Origin: an uncultured Atopostipes sp.
Lineage (GTDB): Bacteria > Bacillota > Bacilli > Lactobacillales > Carnobacteriaceae_A
DNA: 64,000 nt
Reading direction: 5' to 3'
Assembly: GCA_910588235.1 (NCBI GenBank)
Contig: CAJUOQ010000003.1
Span: 24,511 to 88,510 of the forward strand
Part shown: piece after piece, positions 49,793 through 58,580 of the stretch
Position numbering within the stretch: the stretch's first letter is position 1
Layout: the number at the start of each line of letters is the position of its first letter
Program-made: the position numbers and the translations under genes
Notes under the pieces: generated by a model
The model's database searches: none
The model's input: only the letters and a program-made list of their open reading frames with translations
What the model was told of the DNA's origin: nothing

Positions 49793-49975
49793 CTAGATAT
49801 ATACCTTTTCATCAAAATATTTTTTATTTACTTTTCCATTGATCGTTAATTTTCCCATTTCTTCTAATTCATCATTCATTTTTCGAATAATTTCATAAGC
49901 TTTTGTTTGTTTAACTCCTAACATCTGCATGACATCATTCACTGTGTAAAACTGAATTTCTTTCGTTTCTTGCAT
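49793..49975 (-). CDS. Excisionase-like HTH protein, 60 aa
   Basis: A short protein with a winged-helix/MerR-like HTH ('FYTVNDVMQMLGVKQTKAYE', 'IIRKMNDELEEMGKLTINGK'), as in phage excisionases and small regulators. From ATG 49975 (AAAGG upstream) it is 60 residues. Sitting in the early region beside the antirepressor, it could aid excision of the integrase-catalysed element or act as a regulator. The specific role is unproven. Confidence 0.6.
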   Translation of the reverse strand: MQETKEIQFYTVNDVMQMLGVKQTKAYEIIRKMNDELEEMGKLTINGKVNKKYFDEKVYI

Positions 49976-50005
49976 AACTATCACACCTTTCTAAACTCAT
50001 GAATT

Positions 50006-50767
50006 TTACTCACTCCAAACTTTATATTTAATTGCCATATCTTTAACGACTGATATATATATTTGTTTTAATCGATGATCTGCTTCAATAATGTCTAACT
50101 TGTTTAACCGCTTAACTGTGGTTTTTCCTAACCCTTGTGCAATCATATTTTTCTTACGATTTTCTAAACGAGTATTTAAATTGCATCGAGCTTTAGCTTC
50201 CAAACGAACATAGCTTTCATTTGTTATTTCAGAATACTTATCCATACCACCTTGTTTGATTGCTATCTTCCTTAAAATGGTTACCATTTCTTTGCGCCAG
50301 TCTTTAGCGTCTAAAGTCATTAGAGCAGAAATATTATCGACTTTGTTCTCCAGTTGTTTTGTTTTGAGCTCATTGTTTGCAACTGTGTGAAATATTTGAT
50401 TAAACATCTGTAATTCCGGGCTTAACTGTGAGGTATCGGGTCGATTAATGTGGGCTTCCATTTGATTAAACTGCTCAATGTAGGCTAGTTTGAATTCTCT
50501 TGCTTTAGACCCCGTAAATCCCATTGCTAAAAATGAAAACCCGTCTCGATTCATGTAGTAAACTTTTTGCTTCCTGCCATATGAATCTGGCTCAGATCCC
50601 TTTTTAAACATTGGCCGAAAATTCGACCCATCTTCTTTTAATAACTTTTCGATTGATTCAATAACATGTTTATGTTGTTTTCCAAAATTATCAGCAATAT
50701 TTCTACTAGTGGTTACAACTTGTTCATTTTCTATAACAATATGAATCTGGGTTTTTATTCGTGTCAT
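50006..50767 (-). CDS. Rha-family phage regulatory protein (antirepressor-like)
   Basis: About 253 residues from ATG 50767 (AAAGGATGAG upstream). The N-terminal Rha domain is present ('VVTTSRNIADNFGKQHKHVI', 'YYMNRDGFSFLAMGFTGSKA', 'EFKLAYIEQFNQMEAHI'), with an ORF6C-type C-terminal domain ('MVTILRKIAIKQGGMDKYSE', 'YVRLEAKARCNLNTRLENRK'). Rha proteins modulate lysogeny and lytic growth. The position directly after the Cro-like gene suits an early antirepressor. Confidence 0.85.
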   Translation of the reverse strand: MTRIKTQIHIVIENEQVVTTSRNIADNFGKQHKHVIESIEKLLKEDGSNFRPMFKKGSEPDSYGRKQKVYYMNRDGFSFLAMGFTGSKAREFKLAYIEQFNQMEAHINRPDTSQLSPELQMFNQIFHTVANNELKTKQLENKVDNISALMTLDAKDWRKEMVTILRKIAIKQGGMDKYSEITNESYVRLEAKARCNLNTRLENRKKNMIAQGLGKTTVKRLNKLDIIEADHRLKQIYISVVKDMAIKYKVWSE

Positions 50768-50780
50768 TTTCTCATCCTTT

Positions 50781-51026
50781 CTATGCTTCTTGTTTACCTC
50801 GTTCTTTATCGGGAACATTAACTTTAAAAAAAATACCTAATTCATTTTCATTATATCCTAGTATTTCGGCCATCTTAATAAACTCATCTACACCAATAGC
50901 AACTATTCCATTTTCACGTTTAGCATAAACTGCTCTATCCTTCCACCCCATTTTTTTGGCCATATCTGCTTGGGACAATCCATTCGCTATTCTTTCTGCT
51001 TTTAATCTTTTTAAATCAAACTTCAT
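50781..51026 (-). CDS. Cro-like HTH regulator
   Basis: An 81-residue XRE-family HTH protein ('KRLKAERIANGLSQADMAKK', 'WKDRAVYAKRENGIVAIGVD', 'FIKMAEILGY'). It is divergent from the cI-type gene and is the first gene of the early lytic operon, the standard Cro position. The shared control region lies at 51027-51201. Confidence 0.85.
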   Translation of the reverse strand: MKFDLKRLKAERIANGLSQADMAKKMGWKDRAVYAKRENGIVAIGVDEFIKMAEILGYNENELGIFFKVNVPDKERGKQEA

Positions 51027-51042
51027 ATTTACACCTCAACTT

Positions 51043-51170
51043 TCGTTCTCTTTCGGGTACGATTTAATACTAACACCCTCGTTCTTTTTTGTCAACATTA
51101 TTTTCGATAATAATATCTTTTAGTTAACTTTATAAAACCCATTGTGCTTTTTCGGGAACGATGTTATAAT
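51043..51170. promoter_or_regulatory. Lysogeny switch: divergent promoters and three operator-like sites
   Basis: Toward cro: -35 TTGACA (51090-51095) and -10 TAGTAT (51067-51072) with 17-bp spacing. Toward cI: -35 TTGTGC (51142-51147) and -10 TATAAT (51165-51170) with 17-bp spacing. Operator-like 20-bp sites: TCGTTCTCTTTCGGGTACGA (51043-51062), a weaker one at 51079-51098 within the cro promoter, and TTGTGCTTTTTCGGGAACGA (51142-51161) within the cI promoter. The two strong sites match at 16 of 20 positions. Confidence 0.75.
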
Positions 51171-51201
51171 AAGTCTACATTATATGGAGAGGAAGAAAAA
51201 T

Positions 51202-51915
51202 GTGAGAACTAATGATGAAGTAATTGAATTAATAAAAGAAATATTAAATCAAAAACAACTGTCTATGAGTGAGTTAGCCAGACGTGTAGATATGGCAAAA
51301 TCAGCAGTTTCTCGTTACCTTAATAAAACTCGGGAATTCCCATTGAATAGAGCAGAAGATTTTGCAAAGGCGTTGGGCGTTTCCACAGAATATTTATTGG
51401 GTGTAAGCCCAATGACAGATCTTGCGTCTATCTACAACCAACTTGAGTCTTCTCGTCAAGCAAAAGTTTACGAGTTTTCTAAGAAAGAATTAGAGGAACA
51501 AAACAAAGTTATTAATCTCGGCGACTATAACAAAAAAGATGATGACCCCCGAGTGGATGAGACATTAGAAGGTTACTTATCAGCGGGTACTGGAGAATAT
51601 TTAAGTGACGCAATTGCAGAACCTATTAGAATTCCGAAGTCCATAATACCTGAACAGCCTTATGATATGATTCTACAAGTAAATGGAGATTCAATGGAGC
51701 CAATGTTCGAAAATGGAGAATATGTGTTCATTCATAAAACAAAAGACATTCGAAGTGGGCAAATTGGTGTATTTATTATTGATGGCGAATCATATTTAAA
51801 GAAAGTGTATATTAATGATGACCATTTAAGACTTGTATCATTAAATAAAAAATATGAAGATTTAATTTTTGACAGCATCAATGACATACATTTAATTGGT
51901 ACAGTAGTTATGTGA
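51202..51915 (+). CDS. CI-type repressor with S24 (LexA-like) peptidase domain
   Basis: The start is GTG 51202 (AGGA 8 bases upstream). The N-terminal HTH is 'LSMSELARRVDMAKSAVSRY' with 'NRAEDFAKALGVSTEYLLG'. The C-terminal peptidase has the autocleavage site in 'GYLSAGTGEYL', the catalytic Ser in 'QVNGDSMEPMFENGEYVFIH' and the Lys in 'GESYLKKVYI'. RecA-stimulated self-cleavage (family knowledge) would make the prophage inducible by the SOS response. It is the only repressor gene seen. Confidence 0.92.
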   Translation: MRTNDEVIELIKEILNQKQLSMSELARRVDMAKSAVSRYLNKTREFPLNRAEDFAKALGVSTEYLLGVSPMTDLASIYNQLESSRQAKVYEFSKKELEEQNKVINLGDYNKKDDDPRVDETLEGYLSAGTGEYLSDAIAEPIRIPKSIIPEQPYDMILQVNGDSMEPMFENGEYVFIHKTKDIRSGQIGVFIIDGESYLKKVYINDDHLRLVSLNKKYEDLIFDSINDIHLIGTVVM

Positions 51916-51972
51916 TTAAAGCAAACCTAGGGAACTTATGCTTGTTTCCTAAAAACATAAGGAGGAGTCTAT

Positions 51973-52683
51973 ATGAAGTTTTGTCCAGAGTGTGGAAATA
52001 ATGTTGATGGAGCCAAATTTTGTTCTGAATGTGGTTTTAAAATTGAAGAAAATATTGTTAATACAGAAAGCGAAAAAACAGAACAAAAACCGTTAAAAGG
52101 ATTAATAAGTCTGCCAAGTTTTGAGGAAAAATTCGGAAGTATAATTAAAAAAACAGTACGAACAGATAAAAATGTAATTTACATCAATAACACAAAAATA
52201 AAACTGGCTGACGTTGCTAAAATATACACTGCTGAACCCACTCCATTTAATGCAGGGTACGCATACTTCAGTCATACAGGAAATCCGCCTAAAGATGAAG
52301 CGGCAGTAAACGATTTTGGTTTTACATACACAAAGAGACAAAAAGAACTTGTTGATAATTTAATTGTTATTTTGTCTACAATCGACGATCTAGAAATCAG
52401 TAAAGACACAAAAAAATTAAGTAATATGCGTTCTGACGCTTTGGAAGCATACAACCAGACAAATAAGGAAAGAAAAGCTGAAAAACAAAAAATAAAGTGT
52501 CCAAAATGTAAAAGCACTAATTTGCAGCATGTCGGAAATAAAAAGAAAGGTTTTAGCGTTGGAAAAGCAGTTGGGGGAGCCGTTTTAACTGGTGGAATCG
52601 GTACATTAGCTGGTTTCGCTGGAAAAAAAGGAAAAAAAGAAAATTGGATTTGTTTAGATTGCGGAAAAAAATTCGCAAAATAA
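51973..52683 (+). CDS. Zinc-ribbon moron gene between cI and integrase
   Basis: A 236-residue protein with an N-terminal zinc ribbon ('KFCPECGNNVDGAKFCSECG'), a PH-like or beta-rich middle part and a C-terminal zinc ribbon ('IKCPKCKSTNLQHVG', 'WICLDCGKKFAK') around a Gly-rich hydrophobic segment ('VGKAVGGAVLTGGIGTLAGF'). AAGGAGGAG precedes the ATG. Genes at this spot are expressed in the lysogen and often protect against other phages. The function here is unknown. It ends before a small hairpin and the integrase gene. Confidence 0.75.
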   Translation: MKFCPECGNNVDGAKFCSECGFKIEENIVNTESEKTEQKPLKGLISLPSFEEKFGSIIKKTVRTDKNVIYINNTKIKLADVAKIYTAEPTPFNAGYAYFSHTGNPPKDEAAVNDFGFTYTKRQKELVDNLIVILSTIDDLEISKDTKKLSNMRSDALEAYNQTNKERKAEKQKIKCPKCKSTNLQHVGNKKKGFSVGKAVGGAVLTGGIGTLAGFAGKKGKKENWICLDCGKKFAK

Positions 52684-52746
52684 CACAAAAAGCCCCACAC
52701 CCTACCGCCAAGTAAGAAGTGTGGAGCCTAGACACAAACACCCATC

Positions 52747-52772
52747 AATAGGGCTATTTGCTATGCCCTATT
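52747..52772 (+). terminator. Hairpin upstream of the integrase gene
   Basis: AATAGGGC / GCCCTATT (52747-52754 and 52765-52772), a perfect 8-bp stem about 25 bp before the integrase start. A second weaker stem (CCACAC/GTGTGG) lies just upstream. It may be a terminator of the moron gene or an attenuator of int. Confidence 0.5.
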
Positions 52773-52797
52773 ATATCACAGAATAGGAGCGATTTAA

Positions 52798-53877
52798 ATG
52801 CCAGCATATAAAGATGACAAAACAGGAACATGGTACACTAAATTTTACTACAAGACTTATACAGGAAAATCGAAATCAAAGCTTAAAAGAGGTTTTAAAC
52901 GCAAAAAAGATGCTTTAGCCTGGGAAGATGATTTCAAAGCAAGAAAACAAGGATCTCCCGACATGCCATTTAAAATGTTTTGGGGAGAATACAAAGACGA
53001 TTTAAGACACGAATTAAAAGAAACAACCTGGGAAGGAAAAATAAATATCGTTGATACAAAAATATTACCATTCTTTCATGACATCCCTTTGAACAAAATT
53101 GATACGAGAATAATTCGTAAATGGCAAAATGAAATACAAGGAATGAAAAAGAAGAATGGCGAGCCATATGCTCAAACCTACATTAAGTCTATCAACAATG
53201 AGTTGTCGGCTATCGTTAATCACGCTGTTACTTATTACAATTTGCCAAATAATCCTATCCACAAAACTGGAAGCATTGGCGAAAAGAATGCCGAGGAGCA
53301 AGAATTTTGGACTTTAGACGAATTTAATCAGTTCATCGAATATTTTACTGATGATCTATTGTATTACACTGTTTACAACTTACTTTATTATACGGGTATC
53401 AGACAAGGCGAAATGCTGGCTTTAACCCTAGAAGATTTCGACTTAGATAATTACATGGTATCTATTAATAAGAATTGGGGACGTCGGCTAAAGAAAAATG
53501 GCGTAACGACAACTAAAACAAAATCTTCTAATCGTGAAATAGTCTTCCCCCATTTCTTTAAAGGTTTATTATTGAAGTACGTTGAGAGTCTATATGGATA
53601 TAAATATTACGAAAGATTATTCAGCTATACCAATAAGTCACAATTAAATCGCAAAATAAAAAAAGCAGCCGAGGAAACAGGTGTTAAACCGATTCGAGTG
53701 CACGATTTAAGACATTCCCACGCCGCTTATTTAATAGACAAAGATGTTAATATGAAAGCTTTACAGCACAGACTAGGCCATAAACGATTTGAAACAACTT
53801 ACAACACATACGGCCATTTATACCCAAATAAACAAGAAGAAGTAATGAGCTTATTGAACGATGACGAAGACGACTAA
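52798..53877 (+). CDS. int: Tyrosine integrase
   Basis: A 359-residue site-specific recombinase. It has an N-terminal arm-binding domain ('MPAYKDDKTGTWYTKFYYKT'), a core-binding SAM-like domain ('FWGEYKDDLRHELKETTWEG') and a catalytic domain with Arg in 'LYYTGIRQGEMLALTLEDFD', 'VHDLRHSHAAYLI' (HxxR), the second His in 'ALQHRLGHKRFETTY' and the Tyr nucleophile in 'NTYGHLYPNK'. It integrates the phage at the guaA 3' end; attR begins 70 bp after the stop codon. AGGAGCGATTTAA precedes the start. Confidence 0.95.
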   Translation: MPAYKDDKTGTWYTKFYYKTYTGKSKSKLKRGFKRKKDALAWEDDFKARKQGSPDMPFKMFWGEYKDDLRHELKETTWEGKINIVDTKILPFFHDIPLNKIDTRIIRKWQNEIQGMKKKNGEPYAQTYIKSINNELSAIVNHAVTYYNLPNNPIHKTGSIGEKNAEEQEFWTLDEFNQFIEYFTDDLLYYTVYNLLYYTGIRQGEMLALTLEDFDLDNYMVSINKNWGRRLKKNGVTTTKTKSSNREIVFPHFFKGLLLKYVESLYGYKYYERLFSYTNKSQLNRKIKKAAEETGVKPIRVHDLRHSHAAYLIDKDVNMKALQHRLGHKRFETTYNTYGHLYPNKQEEVMSLLNDDEDD

Positions 53878-53887
53878 AAAACAAAGT

Positions 53888-53906
53888 AGTATCAAAATAG
53901 TATCAA
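53888..53906 (+). promoter_or_regulatory. Integrase arm-type site, right end
   Basis: AGTATCAAAATAGTATCAA is identical to 16582-16600. It lies 40 bp inside attR. Confidence 0.6.
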
Positions 53907-53946
53907 CGACTTTTATTAATGTGATAGTGGTGGGGATAGTTTAAGC

Positions 53947-53965
53947 TTTGCAACTATTCCCACTC
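53947..53965 (+). repeat. attR core, overlapping the guaA stop codon
   Basis: TTTGCAACTATTCCCACTC. The minus strand spells the last codons and TAG stop of guaA. GTGGGGATAGTT just left of it is nearly the inverse of AACTATTCCCAC, so paired core-type integrase sites flank the crossover region TTTGCAA. Confidence 0.88.
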
Positions 53966-55507
53966 TACGGTTGCTGGCGGTTTTCCGGTGATGTCGTAAA
54001 CAACGCGGTTGATTCCGTCCACTTCGTTGGTGATTCGTTTGGATATTTTTCCAAGCAAGTCTAAAGGAATCTTCGCCCAGTCGGCAGTGACTCCATCGAC
54101 CGAGGTAATGGCACGGATGCCGATCGTGTAATCATACGTCCGTTTATCATCAGTAACGCCCACGGTTTTAAAACCAGGTAAAACGGTGAAGTATTGCCAG
54201 ATATCCCGTTCCAGGCCGGCATTTTTAATTTCTTCCCGTAAAATTGCATCACTTTCGCGAACGACTTCTAACTTCTCTGGGGTAATTTCACCAAGGACGC
54301 GTACAGCTAAGCCGGGTCCTGGGAAGGGTTGACGCCAGACTAAATCGGCCGGCATTCCTAATTCTTCGCCTAATGCACGCACTTCATCTTTAAATAAAGT
54401 GTTCATCGGTTCGATCAGCTCAAATTCTAAATCTTCTGGCAGACCACCGACGTTATGGTGTGATTTGATGGTTTCAGCGGTCTCTGTACCACTTTCAATC
54501 ACATCTGTGTACAGTGTGCCTTGTGCTAGGAATTCAACCCCATCTAATTTACGCGCTTCATCGCTAAACACTTCAATAAATTCATTCCCGATAATTTTAC
54601 GTTTTTCTTCCGGATCGCTGACTCCTTCTAATTTAGAAAGGTAACGTTCACTTGCTTCTACATGCACAATATTTAAACCAAATTTACCGGATAAGCTTTT
54701 CATCACTTCTTCTGCTTCATTTTTACGCAGTAAGCCATGGTCAACAAAAATACAAACTAACTGGTCGCCGATTGCTTGGTTTAATAAAACACCGGTCACG
54801 GATGAATCCACGCCGCCTGATAGACCTAAAAGGACTTTTTTGTCCCCCACCTGTTCGCGGATTTTCTCCACTTCTAAATCAATAAACTGACCCATGTCCC
54901 AGTCGGCTTTAAAACCACAGATTTCTAAGGCAAAGTTTTCGATCATCTGTTTGCCCTTTTCTGTTTGGTCAACTTCTGGATGAAATTGAATCCCGTAGAA
55001 ATTCTTTTCTTTATTGAAAATAACGGCATGCTCATCATGCGCCGCTTCCCCTACCACTTCAAAACCAGTCGGTAAAGCGGTGATCTGATCACTCACACTT
55101 TGCCAAACTTTTTCTTCCGTATTTAAACCTTTAAATAAAGGCAGATCTTCTTTTAATAATTTCAACGTCGTCACTTCTGTTTCACTGTGAGTAGCTGCTG
55201 TAATTTCTCCCCCTAATTGCTGGGTCATTAATTGCGCGCCATAGTCGATAGCCAAAATCGGCAAACCTAATTCATAGATTTCTGGATCCACTTTAAAAGC
55301 ATTGTCCTCTAAAACACGACGGGGTCCGCCGGTAAAGATCAGTCCTTGGACGTTATTCTCTTTTAAAGTAGCCGGCGAAACCGTGTAAGGATAGAGTTCA
55401 GAATAAACGCCTAGCTCGCGTACTTTACGAGCAATCAGCTGATTAAACTGACTCCCAAAATCAATTACAGCTAACGTTGGCACATTTTTTGTTGGTGAAT
55501 TTTCCAT
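53954..55507 (-). CDS. guaA: GMP synthase (glutamine-hydrolysing type), glutaminase Cys replaced
   Basis: A 517-residue GuaA. The N-terminal GATase domain keeps 'GIQFHPEVD' (His176, Glu178), but the nucleophile motif reads 'ILAIDYGAQ' with Asp88 where the family has Cys (GxCYGxQ). The ATP pyrophosphatase domain is intact ('GLSGGVDSS' near 225), as is the dimerisation domain ('RQPFPGPGLAVRVLGE', ending 'GKPPATVEWE'). It makes GMP from XMP. With Asp88 the enzyme may depend on free ammonia or a partner (inference). Its 3' end is the phage attachment site and remains complete. Confidence 0.93.
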   Translation of the reverse strand: MENSPTKNVPTLAVIDFGSQFNQLIARKVRELGVYSELYPYTVSPATLKENNVQGLIFTGGPRRVLEDNAFKVDPEIYELGLPILAIDYGAQLMTQQLGGEITAATHSETEVTTLKLLKEDLPLFKGLNTEEKVWQSVSDQITALPTGFEVVGEAAHDEHAVIFNKEKNFYGIQFHPEVDQTEKGKQMIENFALEICGFKADWDMGQFIDLEVEKIREQVGDKKVLLGLSGGVDSSVTGVLLNQAIGDQLVCIFVDHGLLRKNEAEEVMKSLSGKFGLNIVHVEASERYLSKLEGVSDPEEKRKIIGNEFIEVFSDEARKLDGVEFLAQGTLYTDVIESGTETAETIKSHHNVGGLPEDLEFELIEPMNTLFKDEVRALGEELGMPADLVWRQPFPGPGLAVRVLGEITPEKLEVVRESDAILREEIKNAGLERDIWQYFTVLPGFKTVGVTDDKRTYDYTIGIRAITSVDGVTADWAKIPLDLLGKISKRITNEVDGINRVVYDITGKPPATVEWE

Positions 55508-55533
55508 TGAATAAAGACCTCCATTGTTCTTTC

Positions 55534-56457
55534 TTAATGTTTTCGAAGTAATATTTGATCGATATAATGATCCGTTGTCTTATGTAAAATAACATCCGCT
55601 CGGAACCGCGTAGGTAAAATATTATCTAGCAGATTGCGCAGATTGACTTCTTTCCAAATCCTTTTCGCATAATCAAATGCTTTTTCACGTTCAACATCCG
55701 CAAAAATATTATAAAAGTTTTTTGGATCTCTAAAAGCGGTATCGATCAGAATCCCAAAACGTTGTAAGTACCATTTTTCAATCTTATTTGGTTCTGCATC
55801 TACATAAAAACTGAAATCAAAAAAGTCGCTCGCATATATTTTTTCGTTCGCAGGCAATTGCAAAGTATTGATCCCTTCGACAATTAAAATATCTGGCCGA
55901 CCGATCACTTCATACTCGCCCTCTACAATATTATAAATGTCATGCGAATATTTGGGAACCTTAATATTCGGTTTCCCACTTTTAACATCGCCCATAAAAG
56001 TAATTAAACGATGCATATCATAACTCTCTGGGAACCCTTTACGTTCCATCAATCCCTTTTCTTTCAGGACTTCATTCGGATATAAGAAACCATCCGTCGT
56101 AATTAAATCAACTTTTTTATCTTTATAATATTGTGCCAAAATGGTCTGAAGCAGTCTAGCCAGCGTACTTTTTCCCACCGCCACGCTTCCTGTAATACCA
56201 ATCACATAAGGAGCACTTTGTGGTGGTGCGCCTAATAGGTTTTTCAATTCAAGTTGTTGTTTTTCATAATTTTGGATAAAAATATCTAAGATCGACGCGA
56301 GCGGTACATAGATTTCACGTACGTCGGTTAAAGATACCGTATCATTTAAAGCACTCAGTTCTTCTAGCTCGTCATCCGTCATTGAAAAATGTTCGGCTGT
56401 ATTCAACGTTGTCCAGTCTTCCCGATCGAATATATAGAAAGTATTCGATTTTTCCAT
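55534..56457 (-). CDS. coaA: Pantothenate kinase, type I
   Basis: About 307 residues from ATG 56457 (GGGGAGGAAAAAC upstream). It has the type I signature: P-loop 'GITGSVAVGKSTLARLLQ', 'DLITTDGFLYPNEVLKEKGL', 'MERKGFPESYDMHRLITFMG' and 'ILIVEGINTLQLP'. It carries out the first step of coenzyme A synthesis. An upstream extension to 56544 has no ribosome site. It is divergent from the mevalonate operon; together they supply CoA and the isoprenoid pathway that uses acetyl-CoA. Confidence 0.95.
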   Translation of the reverse strand: MEKSNTFYIFDREDWTTLNTAEHFSMTDDELEELSALNDTVSLTDVREIYVPLASILDIFIQNYEKQQLELKNLLGAPPQSAPYVIGITGSVAVGKSTLARLLQTILAQYYKDKKVDLITTDGFLYPNEVLKEKGLMERKGFPESYDMHRLITFMGDVKSGKPNIKVPKYSHDIYNIVEGEYEVIGRPDILIVEGINTLQLPANEKIYASDFFDFSFYVDAEPNKIEKWYLQRFGILIDTAFRDPKNFYNIFADVEREKAFDYAKRIWKEVNLRNLLDNILPTRFRADVILHKTTDHYIDQILLRKH

Positions 56458-56629
56458 GTTTTTCCTCCCCGTCCCCAATAATAACCTTTTATAGTGTAAC
56501 AAAAAAAGCCGCGAATAAATATATTGTAGGACTTTTTCTTGCATTCTTAAATGATTTTTAAGGATATTATGATAATATGGTAGAATATGAGTGTAAATAA
56601 AATATTAAAGAAAAAATAGGGAGGTAAAT

Positions 56630-57586
56630 ATGGAGGTTCTATCAAATACAGCATCTGGAAGAGCCCATGGAAAAATCATTTTAATCGGTGAACATTCCGT
56701 GGTACATGATGAACCAGCAATTGCTATTCCATTTACTTCTGCAAATGTTGAAGTAACCGTTGAACGAATCGATGGCGAGAGTACGATGGAAAGTATTTAT
56801 CACACCGGTAAAGTTTCAGAAGCCCCAGCTGTTTTAAACAATTTAATTAAAACCTTGCACGCCGTATGTGATTACTTTTCGCTCTCAGCGGATCATCTAC
56901 ACATTACAATCGAAAGTGACATCCCGGCGGAACGTGGGATGGGATCGAGTGCAGCGGTTGCCACCGCTTTAGTTCGAGCACTATTTAATTATTTTGATGA
57001 AGAGTTGCCGGATGAATTGTTGTACCAATTTGTTTCCATTTCTGAAAAAATTGCCCACGGAAACCCGAGCGGCTTAGATGCGAAAGTAGTCAGTTCAAAT
57101 GAATCTATTTTTTATGTAAAAAATAAAAAAGCAGAATTTTTCAATATTGAACTACCCGGCTATTTAGTGGTGGCCGACACAGGGCAACAAGGCGAAACCG
57201 TTGAAGCTGTCGCTGATGTTGGCAAATTAGTGGCGGATCCTAAAAAAGAGGGCCGAAATCTTATTGAAGAGCTTGGCCAATTAACCAATAAAGCCCGCAA
57301 GTTTATTGAAATGAAAGACCTCGCCCATTTAGGGGAGATTCTTGAAAAAGCACAAAATAAACTAAATAAATTAACAGTTAGTAATAAAAAATTAGATTTA
57401 CTGATCGAAACAGCGAAAGCTAACGGTGCCTTAGGAGCAAAATTAACTGGCGGTGGGCGCGGAGGTTGTATCATTGCGCTTGTCGATCAGATCGAACGCG
57501 CAGAAGATTTAACGAAAGCTTTGCTGCAAGCTGGGGCCACTAAAACTTGGATTCATCCTTTAGGAGCGAATATAGATGTTGAATAA
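56630..57586 (+). CDS. mvk: Mevalonate kinase
   Basis: A 318-residue GHMP kinase. Motifs are 'KIILIGEHSVVHDEPAIAIP' (motif 1), 'ERGMGSSAAVATALVRALFN' (motif 2, ATP) and 'LGAKLTGGGRGGCIIALVD' (motif 3). It phosphorylates mevalonate. GGGAGGTAAAT precedes the ATG. It is the first gene of the operon mvk-mvaD-mvaK2-fni; HMG-CoA genes are not in this window. Confidence 0.95.
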   Translation: MEVLSNTASGRAHGKIILIGEHSVVHDEPAIAIPFTSANVEVTVERIDGESTMESIYHTGKVSEAPAVLNNLIKTLHAVCDYFSLSADHLHITIESDIPAERGMGSSAAVATALVRALFNYFDEELPDELLYQFVSISEKIAHGNPSGLDAKVVSSNESIFYVKNKKAEFFNIELPGYLVVADTGQQGETVEAVADVGKLVADPKKEGRNLIEELGQLTNKARKFIEMKDLAHLGEILEKAQNKLNKLTVSNKKLDLLIETAKANGALGAKLTGGGRGGCIIALVDQIERAEDLTKALLQAGATKTWIHPLGANIDVE

Positions 57587-58568
57587 AGAATCAAAATGGG
57601 TGCGAGCATACACCAATATTGCTTTTATAAAATATTGGGGCAAGAAAGATGAAACGTTCATCTTGCCTCAAAATAATTCTCTTTCTTTAACGTTAGATGC
57701 TTTTTATACTGAAACCAAAGTCACTTTTGACTCCGAATTAAAAGCAGATGTCTTGTGGCTAGATCATGTAGAACAAGATGAAAAAGCTTTAAAGAAAGCG
57801 CAAGTTATTTTAGATATTGTCCGCCAAAAAGCCGGGCTTGAGGATTGTGCTAAGATTGAGTCCATTAATCATGTACCGACAGCCGCTGGATTAGCCTCTT
57901 CTGCTTCCGGACTCGCCGCTTTAGCTGGAGCCGCAAGCTTAGCTGCTGGTCTTGATTTGTCGAAAACAGAATTATCGCGCTTGGCTCGACGTGGATCAGG
58001 TTCTGCTTCTCGCAGTATTTATGGCGGTTTTGCTGAATGGCAACAAGGGACTTCAGATGCGGACTCTTTTGCGGTTCCGATTGATGACGCCGATTGGGAT
58101 ATCGGGATGATCTTTATTATTGTTGAAGATGCCCAAAAAGAAATCTCGAGTACCGAAGGCATGCGCCGAGTCGTTGAGACCTCCCCTTATTATGAAGGCT
58201 GGTTGGCTTCAACTGCAACCGATCTCGCTGCGATTAAGACAGCGATCGCTGAACAAGATCTTGCCCAAGTGGGCGAAATTTCTGAGCGTAGTGCTTTAAA
58301 AATGCATGCCCTCAACTTAAGTGCTCACCCGCCTTTCAATTATTGGACCCCAGAAACGATCAAGGCGATGCAAAAAGTCGAAGACTTACGCGCCCAAGGT
58401 TATCCTGTTTACTTAACAATGGATGCGGGACCGAACGTGAAGCTCATCTGTAAAGCTTCGCAAATGGAAGAATTGAAAAATATTCTGCTACAAGATTATC
58501 ACGCGGATCAATTAGTGCTGGCGAAACCGGGTCCAGGTCTTCAAGTGTTAGAAGATGAGCAGGAATAA
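57576..58568 (+). CDS. mvaD: Diphosphomevalonate decarboxylase
   Basis: A 330-residue enzyme that converts mevalonate diphosphate to isopentenyl diphosphate. It begins 'WVRAYTNIAFIKYWGKKDET', with 'PTAAGLASSASGLAALAGAA' (phosphate-binding) and 'RRGSGSASRSIYGGFAEWQQ' as family signatures. The gene overlaps mvk by 11 bp, so it is translated together with it. Confidence 0.95.
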   Translation: MLNKESKWVRAYTNIAFIKYWGKKDETFILPQNNSLSLTLDAFYTETKVTFDSELKADVLWLDHVEQDEKALKKAQVILDIVRQKAGLEDCAKIESINHVPTAAGLASSASGLAALAGAASLAAGLDLSKTELSRLARRGSGSASRSIYGGFAEWQQGTSDADSFAVPIDDADWDIGMIFIIVEDAQKEISSTEGMRRVVETSPYYEGWLASTATDLAAIKTAIAEQDLAQVGEISERSALKMHALNLSAHPPFNYWTPETIKAMQKVEDLRAQGYPVYLTMDAGPNVKLICKASQMEELKNILLQDYHADQLVLAKPGPGLQVLEDEQE

Positions 58569-58580
58569 GGAGAATTTAAT

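Larger units (their letters stand above)
16460..53965. mobile_element. Temperate siphophage prophage integrated at the guaA 3' end
   Basis: Direct 19-bp repeats with one mismatch bound a block that carries integrase, CI/Cro-type switch, antirepressor, recombination and replication genes, late regulator, terminase, portal, capsid, tail, baseplate, holin and endolysin in standard siphophage order. All structural and lytic genes are on the minus strand. The cI, moron and integrase genes are on the plus strand at the right end. No essential module seems missing or broken, so it may be inducible. A DGR lies between the baseplate and lysis genes. Length is about 37.5 kb. Confidence 0.95.

Noticed and set aside
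16460..53965. CRISPR array or tRNA/rRNA genes in the window
   Set aside because: No direct-repeat/spacer array and no tRNA or rRNA-like sequence noticed on either strand.
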